Shown piece after piece: positions 43,387 through 52,164 of a DNA stretch of 64,000 nucleotides (positions are counted from its first letter, which is position 1; the number at the start of each line of letters is the position of its first letter). This stretch comes from Microbulbifer rhizosphaerae (GTDB taxonomy: Bacteria > Pseudomonadota > Gammaproteobacteria > Pseudomonadales > Cellvibrionaceae). A model generated the notes under the pieces. It saw nothing but the letters and a program-made list of their open reading frames with translations, did no database searches and had not been told where the DNA came from. A program made the translations under genes and the position numbers. Location: positions 186,001 to 250,000 of the forward strand of contig NZ_JACHWZ010000003.1 in assembly GCF_014191725.1 (NCBI RefSeq), given 5' to 3'.

Positions 43387-43943
43387 GGTGATCTCATGTT
43401 GGGTGAATGCCCATTTTAGTGGTGTTGGCCAAAATTAGCCAGTAGCCCCGTATGGGAAGTTAGAGATCCGCTTGCAGCATGTCTGTCCAGGTCAGCTGAC
43501 CCTTGGTAAGCGACGACCAGCGGGGCTGGCTCTGACCGCCATGTGCTATCTGGGGAAGAGGGAGGTAACGCCCGAGTTGATTGGGAAGATTCGTCAAAAA
43601 TTTGGGGGATAGTGAATAAGAAGTGCTAAAAGTGAGGTCATCACAAGTACGAAGAGGAGGTACTGGGCCCCTAGCTCAAGCCCTGGTTATATGATTTGGC
43701 GTGATAATTTGGCCAGAATTACTCAGTACCCCTATGTGGCTTTTCATACTAAATGCGTAGACGCTCAACAGCACGGCCCACAACTGCCAAGCGTCCTGCC
43801 TAATATTTTTATCTATGTGGCTGCAACCACCGGTACGCGCTCGGAAGTCAATATGACTAGCAGCGAGGCGGTGCTGGCTCTTAAATCCCTCTAAATATCC
43901 AATATCGTATTCGACATACGGTAGTCTGATTTAAGATTTTGAG
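43387..43943. other. Spacer in the second mobile zone, no supported gene
   Basis: Begins with the post-integrase repeat tail, then a frame ending near 43612 that reads LALTAMCYLGKREVTPELIG and may be the end of a broken gene. A 67-codon plus-strand frame (43691-43894) has no recognised family and no clear ribosome site. I see no promoter or terminator of note. Confidence 0.35.
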
Positions 43944-44591
43944 TCAATCGGGTGAAATCCAACTTCTTTTCAGAAGTCTCTCGTAAATTACATTTAGTTC
44001 CATAGCAATTTTTCGGTTAGAGAAAGGCTCCATGTGCTTTGCTGCGTGAACTCGATTACGCGTTGCTCTTACTTCTTGGAAAAGTGCTGCTTCTTGGTTA
44101 TCTATAAGATTCCTATCAATTGCATCTCTAATTAACACTGCAAATGATTTATCCCCAAACTGATTAAACAGCAGCCCTTCCAGAACAGCTCCCACCATTA
44201 AGACGTAAGACATCCAGGACTGACTACTTAGTGCGCTCTCCGCTTCCTGAGCGAACTGACCCAATCGTTGACGAAGTGATTCTGACTTAATATGAGGAAA
44301 TAGCAGAGAGTAGTCTTTAATTCCAGCATGATAAATCGTCAAAAATCCGGAGGCTGGACTGTAAAGATCATAGTACCCTCGAACAGTGACCATGCAATTT
44401 TGTATTTCATGACTAATTTTCTGGGTGACCTCGGACGCGGTAAAAATACATGGATCCATTTCGATATTAGAATGATGAATTGCATACGCAGGCAAGGTTG
44501 GTATTTTAAATATCGTTTCGCTACCGCCATCAAAAATATCGTTTTGCGGTATGCGTTCGGGGTCTTCCAAGCGAAAAGTCGCGACTTTCAT
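43944..44591 (-). CDS. HEPN/DUF4145-like protein (putative RNase effector)
   Basis: A 215-residue protein. The C-terminal half has a helical hydrophobic block (YVLMVGAVLEGLLFNQFG) and EVRATRNRVHAAKHMEPF, reminiscent of DUF4145/HEPN domains, where an Arg..His pair (here RATRNRVH) forms a metal-independent RNase site. The N-terminal half is not recognised. It is the only complete cargo gene between an integrase 3' fragment and a whole integrase, and it is markedly richer in A and T than the genes on either side, which fits recent transfer. HEPN assignment is tentative. Confidence 0.55.
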   Translation of the reverse strand: MKVATFRLEDPERIPQNDIFDGGSETIFKIPTLPAYAIHHSNIEMDPCIFTASEVTQKISHEIQNCMVTVRGYYDLYSPASGFLTIYHAGIKDYSLLFPHIKSESLRQRLGQFAQEAESALSSQSWMSYVLMVGAVLEGLLFNQFGDKSFAVLIRDAIDRNLIDNQEAALFQEVRATRNRVHAAKHMEPFSNRKIAMELNVIYERLLKRSWISPD

Positions 44592-44876
44592 ACGATCTCT
44601 GGCTTAATGACGTGAAAGTAGAGGGCTAGGTCAATAGTTTGCCTTAGGCGGCATCTTGTCAGCAAGCTCCAGAGCGTTGTCTTACATCAAGAATGTAGTT
44701 GCGCACACCCGGTTGAATTAACTCTCGTGGCAGATGGCAACATTGACAGCGATCAGGAACTTAGTGCCATTAGCATGAAAAAGCGGCAGGAGCAGCGGAG
44801 CAACCAAAAATCCGTTTAAATATCATTAATACGGATTATAATAGGCCTCCCCTCACAAGACAGCGGAGGCCCCTAG

Positions 44877-45683
44877 ATGCCGAAATCTGGACAGGCTCGA
44901 GTACCTACACCAGCACAGCAGCGCCACCTTTTCGAAGCCATTCAACAACATCGGTATCCTGAGAAAAACACCGCCATCATGCAGATCAGCTTTAAGCTGG
45001 GACTCCGTGTACAGGAAATCGCCTTGCTACAAATCAAGGAGGTCGCAAGACTCGGGGCGTATCGAAGTGGTCAGCCGAGAGACTTTCAATTGTACGAGGT
45101 GATGACATTACCGGCAGCCTATACAAAAGGTGCCGATGCGATGGGGCGCTCAAAAGCCAAATACCAACGCAAAACCATTAGTTTTGAAAAAGAGGCTTTT
45201 GACCAGGTTGTGGCACAAATCGTGGCACTGGCTAAAGCTGATGCCGAGGTCGACCCTGAAGCCTTTTATCCGCCTGTAAAGACGCACCGCGGTAAATCAC
45301 GAGACTTGCCCCTAGTAGATAACGATTTGAGGGATTCCCTAACTCAATATCTGACTATGCGCCTCGAAAAGAATCCTGCAGCTAAACCCACTGATCCGCT
45401 GTTTGTGAGCCAAAAGGGTGGAGCTTACTCGCCAAATACGCTCCAAGAACATATGGCGCTGATGCTGCGCGACTGGGCGGGGATTGAGAAGGCAAGTTCT
45501 CATAGCGGTAGACGGGCTCTGATTACCAATGTGATTCACAGACAGAAGAAATCCGTAAAGGTGGCACAGAAGATTGCAGGCCATGTAAGTCCGTCTACGA
45601 CGATTATCTATGAAGAACCACCAGAGGAAGAGATTTCAGATGCACTGAGTCGAATTGGCGGCCCGAAGGTGCGAGAAACGTAA
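44877..45683 (+). CDS. Short tyrosine recombinase lacking an N-terminal core-binding domain
   Basis: A 268-residue integrase that begins almost directly with the catalytic fold. Catalytic residues: Arg in LGLRVQEIALLQ (about residue 46), HSGRRALIT (HxxR), IAGHVSPSTTIIYEE (His and Tyr). The usual SAM-like DNA-binding half is absent, so a partner may supply DNA contacts. GGAGG precedes ATG 44877 by 7 nt. A nearly identical copy of its 3' end lies at 43270-43417, and a kfrA-like gene starts 250 bp downstream. Confidence 0.88.
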   Translation: MPKSGQARVPTPAQQRHLFEAIQQHRYPEKNTAIMQISFKLGLRVQEIALLQIKEVARLGAYRSGQPRDFQLYEVMTLPAAYTKGADAMGRSKAKYQRKTISFEKEAFDQVVAQIVALAKADAEVDPEAFYPPVKTHRGKSRDLPLVDNDLRDSLTQYLTMRLEKNPAAKPTDPLFVSQKGGAYSPNTLQEHMALMLRDWAGIEKASSHSGRRALITNVIHRQKKSVKVAQKIAGHVSPSTTIIYEEPPEEEISDALSRIGGPKVRET

Positions 45684-45710
45684 AGTAATCTCAAATTATG
45701 TGAATGCCCA

Positions 45711-45747
45711 TTTTACCGATTTACTTGGATTTTTACCGATTTACTTG
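45711..45747 (+). repeat. Two tandem copies of a 17-bp sequence
   Basis: TTTTACCGATTTACTTG occurs at 45711-45727 and again at 45731-45747, just after the integrase stop. It begins exactly where similarity to the upstream integrase fragment ends, so it may mark a recombination or attachment point. Confidence 0.6.
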
Positions 45748-45887
45748 AAAAACTTTCCATCTATAGTTGGGCATCCAGACAGAGGGGAGAACAGATTCAT
45801 ACCGCAGATTCTAACCGACGATAAGTGTCATTATCGAGGGTTAAATAAAGTGCTTCAAGAAGTTATTCCAAAGAGTTAAATAATGCT

Positions 45888-45907
45888 ATATTACATACTA
45901 CGTAATA
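45888..45907. promoter_or_regulatory. Operator-like site before kfrA-like gene 2
   Basis: ATATTACATACTAC (45888-45901) matches the site before kfrA-like gene 1 in 13 of 14 bases. Here it is also part of an inverted repeat TATTAC-7nt-GTAATA (45889-45907). It ends 33 nt before the start codon. Confidence 0.65.
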
Positions 45908-45934
45908 CAATACGAAAAACAAGGAGACCGGATC

Positions 45935-47008
45935 ATGGCGCGCACAGGGGTCACTTATCTGGATATCGCTCAAGCTGCAGAAGCGGTGAAAAATCGCGGT
46001 GAGGAGCCAACAGTGGACAGGGTGAGAGCTGCGCTGGGTACGGGGAGCAAAAGCACAATTACTCCCCTGCTGAAGCGCTGGCGCTCTGAAACGGGCAGCC
46101 AGGCCGATACGGGTGGGCTGCCCAGGGACCTGGTTGAAGCACTGAAAGCATTACACAATCGGGTACAACAAGAAGCCGACCGGAAAGTGGAGGAGGCCAG
46201 GGAAGGCTTCGAGGCCGCCGCCGATAAGCACAGGCGGGAGAAGGAGGAGGCTCGGGCTGCCTCCACCGGCTTGGCGGAAGAGCTGCGCTGCCTGAAGCAC
46301 AAGTTGGAGATATCCGAGACGCGGAACCGGAAATTGAAGTTGGCTCAGGAGGAATCGCAGGCGGCGCTGGCCAAAAGCGAGTTTCAACGGGAAGAGGGCA
46401 GCGTCCGTATTGCCGAACTTAAGGCGGCCGTAGAAGAGCTAAAGCAGGAAAATCGCGATATACGCGACCATTTTGAGCACTTTCAGCAGCGGACAGCTGA
46501 TGATCGCCAGCAGGAGCGCGATCAGTTCAGATCGACAAACGAACAGCTCAAGGAGCAGATAGCCGGCCTCACGGAACAGCTTGCTGAAGCTGGCCGCAGG
46601 CTCAGGGAGCGTGAAGAGTCCGATGATCGGCAGCGGGAGATCACAGCGACACTGGAAACTGAAAATCAGCAGTTGCAGCAGCAGGTCTCAGGATACCGCA
46701 CTGAAGTTGAGGCCCTAAAGGAAAGGCGTATCGACCACCTAGAGGAGATTGCGACAAAGGTGGCCGAAATCAACGTGCTGCGGGATAAAGTTACCTCTCT
46801 ATCGAGCCGCAACGCATCTGTCAGCAAAGAAGCCGAACTGCTGCGACAATCGCTGGGAAAAGTAGAGCTGGAGCTGAACTCAACCAAAGATAGAGTGATC
46901 CTGTTAACTGACGAGAATCGGGCAATCTTACAGGAAAAGGCTGTTATCCAGGGCCAATTCAAACAGCTCGAAAATTCTTTACGAGAATCACTCCCGGGTG
47001 AGAGTTGA
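45935..47008 (+). CDS. KfrA-like DNA-binding coiled-coil protein 2
   Basis: A 357-residue protein with a KfrA-type N-terminal DNA-binding domain (MARTGVTYLDIAQAAEAVKN..., LGTGSKSTITPLLKRW) and a long Glu/Gln/Arg-rich coiled coil from about residue 75 to the end. It shares design and operator-like motif with the protein at 18373-19386 but the coils differ much in sequence. GGAG precedes ATG 45935. It stands between two tyrosine recombinase genes on the same strand, so it may regulate or assist one of them. Confidence 0.82.
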   Translation: MARTGVTYLDIAQAAEAVKNRGEEPTVDRVRAALGTGSKSTITPLLKRWRSETGSQADTGGLPRDLVEALKALHNRVQQEADRKVEEAREGFEAAADKHRREKEEARAASTGLAEELRCLKHKLEISETRNRKLKLAQEESQAALAKSEFQREEGSVRIAELKAAVEELKQENRDIRDHFEHFQQRTADDRQQERDQFRSTNEQLKEQIAGLTEQLAEAGRRLREREESDDRQREITATLETENQQLQQQVSGYRTEVEALKERRIDHLEEIATKVAEINVLRDKVTSLSSRNASVSKEAELLRQSLGKVELELNSTKDRVILLTDENRAILQEKAVIQGQFKQLENSLRESLPGES

Positions 47009-47183
47009 ACTTGGCATACTCAGCGGCCAGCCCCCGATAATGATTCCGCCCAGCAGGCATCGGCTATCGATATGGGTTCCTACATACCGCCTTCACTATG
47101 TCGTATACTGTTTAGTGTTCGACATTGTTGCTCAGAGCCTGTAGAATGGATTCCTACTGAAAACCCAGACCTCAGGTTTACCC

Positions 47184-48428
47184 ATGACAATCCCGAAACC
47201 TGTCCCACTGTATCCCACCTATACCGAGCTGAAAGACTTCAGCTTTGATGACTATCCGGATCTCAAGGAGTTTCTCGAAACTGGCGAACCCTGGTGGATG
47301 TCCCATTGGCACTGGGGCCAGGAGTTCCTGAGCTATACAGGCCGCAACAAGTCCGAGCATACCTTTACGCGCTTCCGCAATGAAACCGAACGCTTCCTGT
47401 TGTGGATATTCCTGGTCAAATCCATACCTATGGAGCGATTACGCAAGGCTGATATTCTCGAGTACGCGGACTTCTGCTGGCAGCCGCCAGCATCGTGGAT
47501 CTGCTTGGCCAACCACGAAAAATTCCTGCTCAACAATGGCCGATATATACAGAACTCATCCTGGGCGCCGTACAAGCTCAAGTTGCCCAAAAACAGTGAG
47601 GCCCGCGGTTCAACGCCTGACAAGAGAAAGTACAAGCCTTCACAGCAAACTCTGACCTCCACGTTCACCGGGATCATAGCTTTCTATAAGTACTTGATGA
47701 ACGAGGAGTATCTGTACGGCAATCCTGCCCAGATTGCCAAGTCCGACTGCCGTCATTTCATTAGGGATGCACAGGTCAAGGAGATTCGGCGGTTAACCGA
47801 AGTCCAGTGGCAGTATGTCTTTAATACGGCGTTAAACCTTGCCGATGAGGATCCAATCTACGAGCGCAGCCTCTTCGTCATTTGTGCACTAAAGACCCTG
47901 TTTTTGCGTATCTCCGAGCTGTCAGAACGTAGGAATTGGACCCCTGTGATGAGCCATTTCTGGCAGGACTCGGATGGAAACTGGTGGCTTAAAATCTTCG
48001 GGAAAGGCCGAAAACTGAGGGATATCACAGTTCCAACCAGTTTTATCGATTACCTCAAACGCTATCGAATCTACCGAGGCCTGAGCCCGCTGCCGTCATT
48101 GGGAGAAAACCATCCCATAGTCGAGAAAATCCGTGGCCAAGGCGGCATGACGTCGCGACAGCTCACCCGCATTGTTCAGCAGGTTTTTGAAAAAGCCTAT
48201 GAAACAATGCGGCTGGCTGAGGGTGAGGACAACGCCCGCAAGCTAAAAGAGGCATCTACACATTGGTTAAGGCATACGGGAGCCAGCATGGAGATTGAGC
48301 GCGGCCGCGCGCTCAAGGATCTATCCGAAGACTTGGGCCACTCAAGTATGGCAACTACAGATACAGTGTACGTACAGACCGAGAACCGCGTCCGTGCGCA
48401 AAGTGGAAAAAGCCGTGGCGTCAAATAG
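47184..48428 (+). CDS. Tyrosine recombinase/integrase (large form)
   Basis: A 414-residue integrase with an N-terminal core-binding region (RNKSEHTFTRFRNETERFLLWIF) and a catalytic region with Arg in TLFLRISELSER, HWLRHTGAS (HxxR), LGHSSMATTDTVYV (His and Tyr). It follows kfrA-like gene 2 by 175 bp on the same strand. It belongs to a different branch from the integrases at 17185 and 44877. Start codon ATG 47184 has only a weak ribosome site. Confidence 0.9.
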   Translation: MTIPKPVPLYPTYTELKDFSFDDYPDLKEFLETGEPWWMSHWHWGQEFLSYTGRNKSEHTFTRFRNETERFLLWIFLVKSIPMERLRKADILEYADFCWQPPASWICLANHEKFLLNNGRYIQNSSWAPYKLKLPKNSEARGSTPDKRKYKPSQQTLTSTFTGIIAFYKYLMNEEYLYGNPAQIAKSDCRHFIRDAQVKEIRRLTEVQWQYVFNTALNLADEDPIYERSLFVICALKTLFLRISELSERRNWTPVMSHFWQDSDGNWWLKIFGKGRKLRDITVPTSFIDYLKRYRIYRGLSPLPSLGENHPIVEKIRGQGGMTSRQLTRIVQQVFEKAYETMRLAEGEDNARKLKEASTHWLRHTGASMEIERGRALKDLSEDLGHSSMATTDTVYVQTENRVRAQSGKSRGVK

Positions 48429-48822
48429 CTGATTTAATCAAATCCCTTTTTTGTACACTACTGGTCTGATCATGTGGACTCTTCAAGTGCGCGATAGTTG
48501 AAATAAACCGGATACCCCCCTTACCTTGCGGCCAATAACCTACTGATTTCGTCAGCCTACAGAACTCACTAGTCTGTAACCGGCTGTGCTCGCTACGCTC
48601 CCCACCCCTGTCAACCCCGATGTCCTATTGCGGACGAGCCTGGGGAGCCATCGTCGGCAGCCTGATAAATGAGTACATCATCGAAAGGGAAAGCTTTGAA
48701 CATTCGTCGCCCTGATAGCGCGAAGGTGTAGTGGTCAGAGTCTTTTTTGCATGACTGCTTGACTAACACATATCTCAAGGGTTATGGTTTCAAACCAATA
48801 ACCATAGAGTTATAGATTAAAA
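48429..48822. other. Spacer after the second integrase, no supported gene
   Basis: A 394-bp region between the integrase and an arsR-type gene. I see no coding frame, tRNA or strong hairpin. If the integrase is active, its attachment site may lie here, but no partner repeat was found by eye. Confidence 0.4.
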
Positions 48823-49146
48823 ATGCCAAACGCCCATGATGTGCTCTTCAGAACGCTCGCCGATCCGACCCGGCGGGCTCTTTTTGAACGATTGTGTCGC
48901 GAGGGAGAACAGACGGTCGGGGCCCTGACGGCTCAGGCTGGAGTCTCCCAACCAGCCGTCTCAAAGCATCTCGGCGTTTTGAAGCAGGCCGGGCTGGTGC
49001 GCGACCGTCACGAAGGTCGCCAGACGCACTATAGCGCGCAGCTCGGTGCCTTGGCCCCGCTGATCGACTGGACGAGCGAAATGACCGGATTTTGGCAAAG
49101 CCGGTTTGACGATCTCGAAGATCTACTGAAAAGGATGGACCAGTGA
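48823..49146 (+). CDS. ArsR/SmtB-family transcriptional regulator
   Basis: A 107-residue winged-helix repressor (DVLFRTLADPTRRALFERL..., recognition helix AGVSQPAVSKHLGVLKQAGLV, wing RDRHEGRQTHYS). No metal-binding Cys cluster of ArsR or SmtB is seen, so it belongs to the metal-free group commonly paired with SRPBCC proteins. Its stop overlaps the start of the next gene as GTGA. Confidence 0.92.
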   Translation: MPNAHDVLFRTLADPTRRALFERLCREGEQTVGALTAQAGVSQPAVSKHLGVLKQAGLVRDRHEGRQTHYSAQLGALAPLIDWTSEMTGFWQSRFDDLEDLLKRMDQ

Positions 49147-49613
49147 ACGAAACATCGAGCGAAACACTCTCCGTTGTTGTGGAACGTGAGATTCCTTATC
49201 CGCCGGAAAAAATCTGGCGCGCGCTCACGCAACCACACCTGATGGAGGAATGGTTGATGAAAAACAATTTCAAGCCAGTCCTCGGTCACCGCTTTAACCT
49301 TCACGGAGACTGGGGCGGCGTATTGGATTGCGAGGTCCTCACCGTCGAGCCGAACAAAACGCTATCCTACACTTGGAATTTTTCCCACGATGATGCGGCC
49401 TACAATCTTCAGAGTGTGGTGACCTTTACCCTTACCCCAACGAGCACCGGGACCCACTTGCGTATGGAGCAGTCGGGCTTCCGGCCGGATCAGAAGCAGG
49501 CCTACCAGGGTGCCAAGTTCGGGTGGCGGGGGTTCCTTACCTCTCTGGAGGAAGTCTTGGCGCGAGTGGAACGACCCACTTTTACAGATTCTGCCAACGC
49601 TCCAAACGAATAA
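49143..49613 (+). CDS. SRPBCC/AHSA1-family protein
   Basis: A 156-residue START/Bet v1-type ligand-binding protein: VVVEREIPYPPEKIWRALTQPHLMEEWLM at the start and GFRPDQKQAYQGAKFGWRGFLTSLEEVL at the end, the Aha1-C (AHSA1) pattern. The start codon is GTG 49143, overlapping the arsR stop. ArsR-SRPBCC pairs usually form a small-molecule stress unit; the ligand is unknown. Confidence 0.9.
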   Translation: MNETSSETLSVVVEREIPYPPEKIWRALTQPHLMEEWLMKNNFKPVLGHRFNLHGDWGGVLDCEVLTVEPNKTLSYTWNFSHDDAAYNLQSVVTFTLTPTSTGTHLRMEQSGFRPDQKQAYQGAKFGWRGFLTSLEEVLARVERPTFTDSANAPNE

Positions 49614-49685
49614 TAGTGAATTTTAAATAAAGGAAGGATTTGGTCCAGCCCTGACCAGCCGATTTAGATCTTTAAGGAGACAAAC

Positions 49686-50051
49686 ATGAACATTCTCTTA
49701 TGGGTTCTTCAAATTGCCCTGGCCCTGCATACCGCCGTCGGCGCGGTGTGGAAGCTTTCCAACTCCGAGGAAACCGTGCCTTCCCTGAACGCGATTCCCC
49801 ATGGAGTTTGGCTGGCAATGAGCGTGGTTGAGCTGTTTTTCAGTCTGTGTCTGATCCTGCCGGCATTTTATAAGCCGCTGGCCATCCTGGCCCCTATCGC
49901 GGCGGTCTGCATAGCCGTGGAAATGCTGCTCTTTTCCGCGTTGCATGTTCTATCCGGGGACGCGAATTACGGCCCTATTATTTATTGGCTTGTCGTGGCC
50001 GCCATATGCGCATTTGTTGCCTACGGAAGATTTGTATTAAAGCCTTTTTAA
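49686..50051 (+). CDS. DoxX-like small membrane protein
   Basis: A 121-residue protein with four hydrophobic helices (ILLWVLQIALALHTAVGAVWKL to WLVVAAICAFVAYGRFVL). The pattern is that of DoxX-like proteins commonly encoded with arsR/SRPBCC pairs. AAGGAG lies before ATG 49686. Probably cotranscribed with the two genes before it (72-bp gap). It is unrelated in detail to the duplicated DoxX pair at 38-40 kb. Confidence 0.8.
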   Translation: MNILLWVLQIALALHTAVGAVWKLSNSEETVPSLNAIPHGVWLAMSVVELFFSLCLILPAFYKPLAILAPIAAVCIAVEMLLFSALHVLSGDANYGPIIYWLVVAAICAFVAYGRFVLKPF

Positions 50052-50057
50052 CCGGCT

Positions 50058-50088
50058 GCCCGACACCACTGCGAGGGGGCTGTCGGGC
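50058..50088. terminator. Hairpin between convergent genes
   Basis: GCCCGACA (50058-50065) pairs with TGTCGGGC (50081-50088) just after the DoxX-like stop and before the 3' end of the opposite gene. There is no T run on either side, so it is a weak or Rho-assisted terminator candidate. Confidence 0.4.
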
Positions 50089-50117
50089 GCCCGGGAAACA
50101 ATTTAATCAGGTAACAA

Positions 50118-51962
50118 TCAATGTTCCGCTCTGAGGAGCGGCGCTATCGTCAGCTCATGCAGTATGGAATTTCCCACTGCTACGTCACCGATAGTGAAAC
50201 AGGCACTGGCGGCGACTGTATCCAGATCATCCGCTCGGCGGGCCAGGTCGTCAAAATGACGCATAATGGACGGTTCGCGCGGGTCCGGCAGTGAAGTCCC
50301 GGTGAGAAAGCCGGACAGAATAGCCTCCTGGCCAGGCTGTGTGTTGTAGTGCATATGCGCAAAACCGGTACCAGTTTCCAGGGTGTGGCAGCCGCTGCAG
50401 GTGTTCACAGCGAGCCCGAACAATGCTTCATCGGTATTGGTAGCCCCCGGTGTAGCCGGCGGTGGTGAGTTGGGTATCGACAGCATTGCTGCAGGCACAT
50501 TCCAGAGCAAGGGAGCCGGTGCGCGCCCGGCGAGGAAGTCATTTCCGTTAAAGAGTTCCGGCACCACATGGGTTTGCGCAACCAAGTGCCCCCATTCCTG
50601 ATTGACATAATCGGCCAGCAACGGGCTGTTGTTGTGAATCTCCTGAGGTTCCTGTTTGACGGTCGTCTGCTCGAGGTGGCCTCCCCCCGCGGGCAGTATG
50701 AACTCACGCAGCTCCCACTCGGGAGAGATCGGCAGGAACTCGTTAGTGCGCACCTGGCTGATCGCGCTGCCATTGGGCGCGGAGGGATTGGCTCCCGCGG
50801 CGCTGAATACCTCGGTCAGTGCCGCCAAGTCGCTGTTGTAGTTTGACGATCCCTCCAGGGCCTTCCACTGCTGCGCCCAGTCCCGGACATTGGCGCAACC
50901 GGAAATGGGAACTTTGTATTCCAGGATCAGGGTCTTGCCGAGGCTATTGCAATTGCCGTCGTGAAGCGAGAAAACAAAACGCCCTTCCCCGGCATCCCCG
51001 CCGCCGTAGATGGTACTTCCGCCCCGAAGGTCCAGGCGCAGGACAATTCCCAGCAGCTTGAAGGGACTGTGCTGAGGCAATAGCGTGGCACCGGGCCCGC
51101 CACTGCGGATCTCCCATTCCCCGATCACCTCGTCGAAGACATGGCTTCTGGCCGGGACCGTCTGACCGTTGATGGTCTGGGTTCCATTCCAGTGATCGAA
51201 AAGCGCTTTTATGTAATCGGATGTGGACGCGGTACCGTTGTTGATATTTCCCATCAATTGCCAGAAGGTCCATTCCCCGACGGGATTGCCAACAGGCTGC
51301 TGGTTTGTGGATGAACAGGACCAGGTGCGGTCCGGGTCGGTGACCACATCCAGCTTGGTGATCATCAGTGAATCCGGAATACTGGCTGCAGCTGCGAAGT
51401 CAGGGTTCTCCGGCAAGCCCAAGGGGAAACCCTTTACCGGCAGCTGTATCGGCACATCGAACTTGATACCATCCGGACTGAACGGCAAGCTAAACCTGCG
51501 CTCTTTGCCACCAACATGCTCCATTACGGTCGCTGTTTCGTTTTCGACGAAGGTGCTCTGGGTTCCGATTTGATGGCGGCCACCGGGAGCAAACAATATG
51601 CGTTCTTTACCCCTATGGAGTTCCGCGTACAGGCGATTGGCCTCGGCAAAAGTCTGGAAGTCGAACTCCGTCTTGATCGAGAACCAACCATCCCCTGCTC
51701 TTTCATCTCCGCCCTCACCGTTGTCGCTGAGTGTGAAAGGCTTTCCCTCAATGGTGATCTCCAGGGTCTTACCGGGTTCTTGTAGCGGGAAGTACCCGGA
51801 AATCAACGCGGTACTATCGTCCAACCGGTGCAAGCTGAGATCGGCGGGCTTGGGGTTTTCCAGGGTTGTATCTTCGATTTTCTCCTGTGCTTGTGAAAGA
51901 CTACTTCCCGCTAGAACAAATCCGAGTAGCAGCGACAAGAATGGATGTGAGTGGCATCTCAT
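50118..51962 (-). CDS. Secreted c-type cytochrome-like protein with a single CxxCH
   Basis: A 614-residue protein with a signal peptide (HPFLSLLLGFVLAGSSLSQAQ) and one haem-binding motif CSGCH near residue 535, in FGLAVNTCSGCHTLETGTGF. The long region before it is not recognised as a known catalytic domain; it has few repeats and several lone cysteines (TWSCSST, DGNCNS, SGCAN). It may be an exported electron-carrying or haem enzyme. It stands alone on the minus strand downstream of the hydrogenase unit, with 200 bp between, and is convergent with the ArsR unit. Confidence 0.7.
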   Translation of the reverse strand: MRCHSHPFLSLLLGFVLAGSSLSQAQEKIEDTTLENPKPADLSLHRLDDSTALISGYFPLQEPGKTLEITIEGKPFTLSDNGEGGDERAGDGWFSIKTEFDFQTFAEANRLYAELHRGKERILFAPGGRHQIGTQSTFVENETATVMEHVGGKERRFSLPFSPDGIKFDVPIQLPVKGFPLGLPENPDFAAAASIPDSLMITKLDVVTDPDRTWSCSSTNQQPVGNPVGEWTFWQLMGNINNGTASTSDYIKALFDHWNGTQTINGQTVPARSHVFDEVIGEWEIRSGGPGATLLPQHSPFKLLGIVLRLDLRGGSTIYGGGDAGEGRFVFSLHDGNCNSLGKTLILEYKVPISGCANVRDWAQQWKALEGSSNYNSDLAALTEVFSAAGANPSAPNGSAISQVRTNEFLPISPEWELREFILPAGGGHLEQTTVKQEPQEIHNNSPLLADYVNQEWGHLVAQTHVVPELFNGNDFLAGRAPAPLLWNVPAAMLSIPNSPPPATPGATNTDEALFGLAVNTCSGCHTLETGTGFAHMHYNTQPGQEAILSGFLTGTSLPDPREPSIMRHFDDLARRADDLDTVAASACFTIGDVAVGNSILHELTIAPLLRAEH

Positions 51963-52164
51963 AGTTATTTTCTCCCAACATGGTTAACCAAAGGAATTGG
52001 TGTCAGGGAAGTGCCGTTTATTATTACTGGTTACACCTTCGGCAACCTCTTCTGGCCCGGATACCTTGCGGCACCACAGGAGGTAAGGCAAGTGTATTTT
52101 AATTTCTGATTGTAATTCTTCTCGCAAAAACGAAGGGGATTGCCGGCCTGATCAAGATGCCGTC

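Noticed and set aside
43691-43894. A 67-codon plus-strand frame in the second mobile zone
   Set aside because: No ribosome site, no recognised family, and it lies among gene fragments.
45655-45879. A 74-codon frame overlapping the integrase stop
   Set aside because: Starts inside the integrase gene and runs across the tandem repeat; no homology seen.
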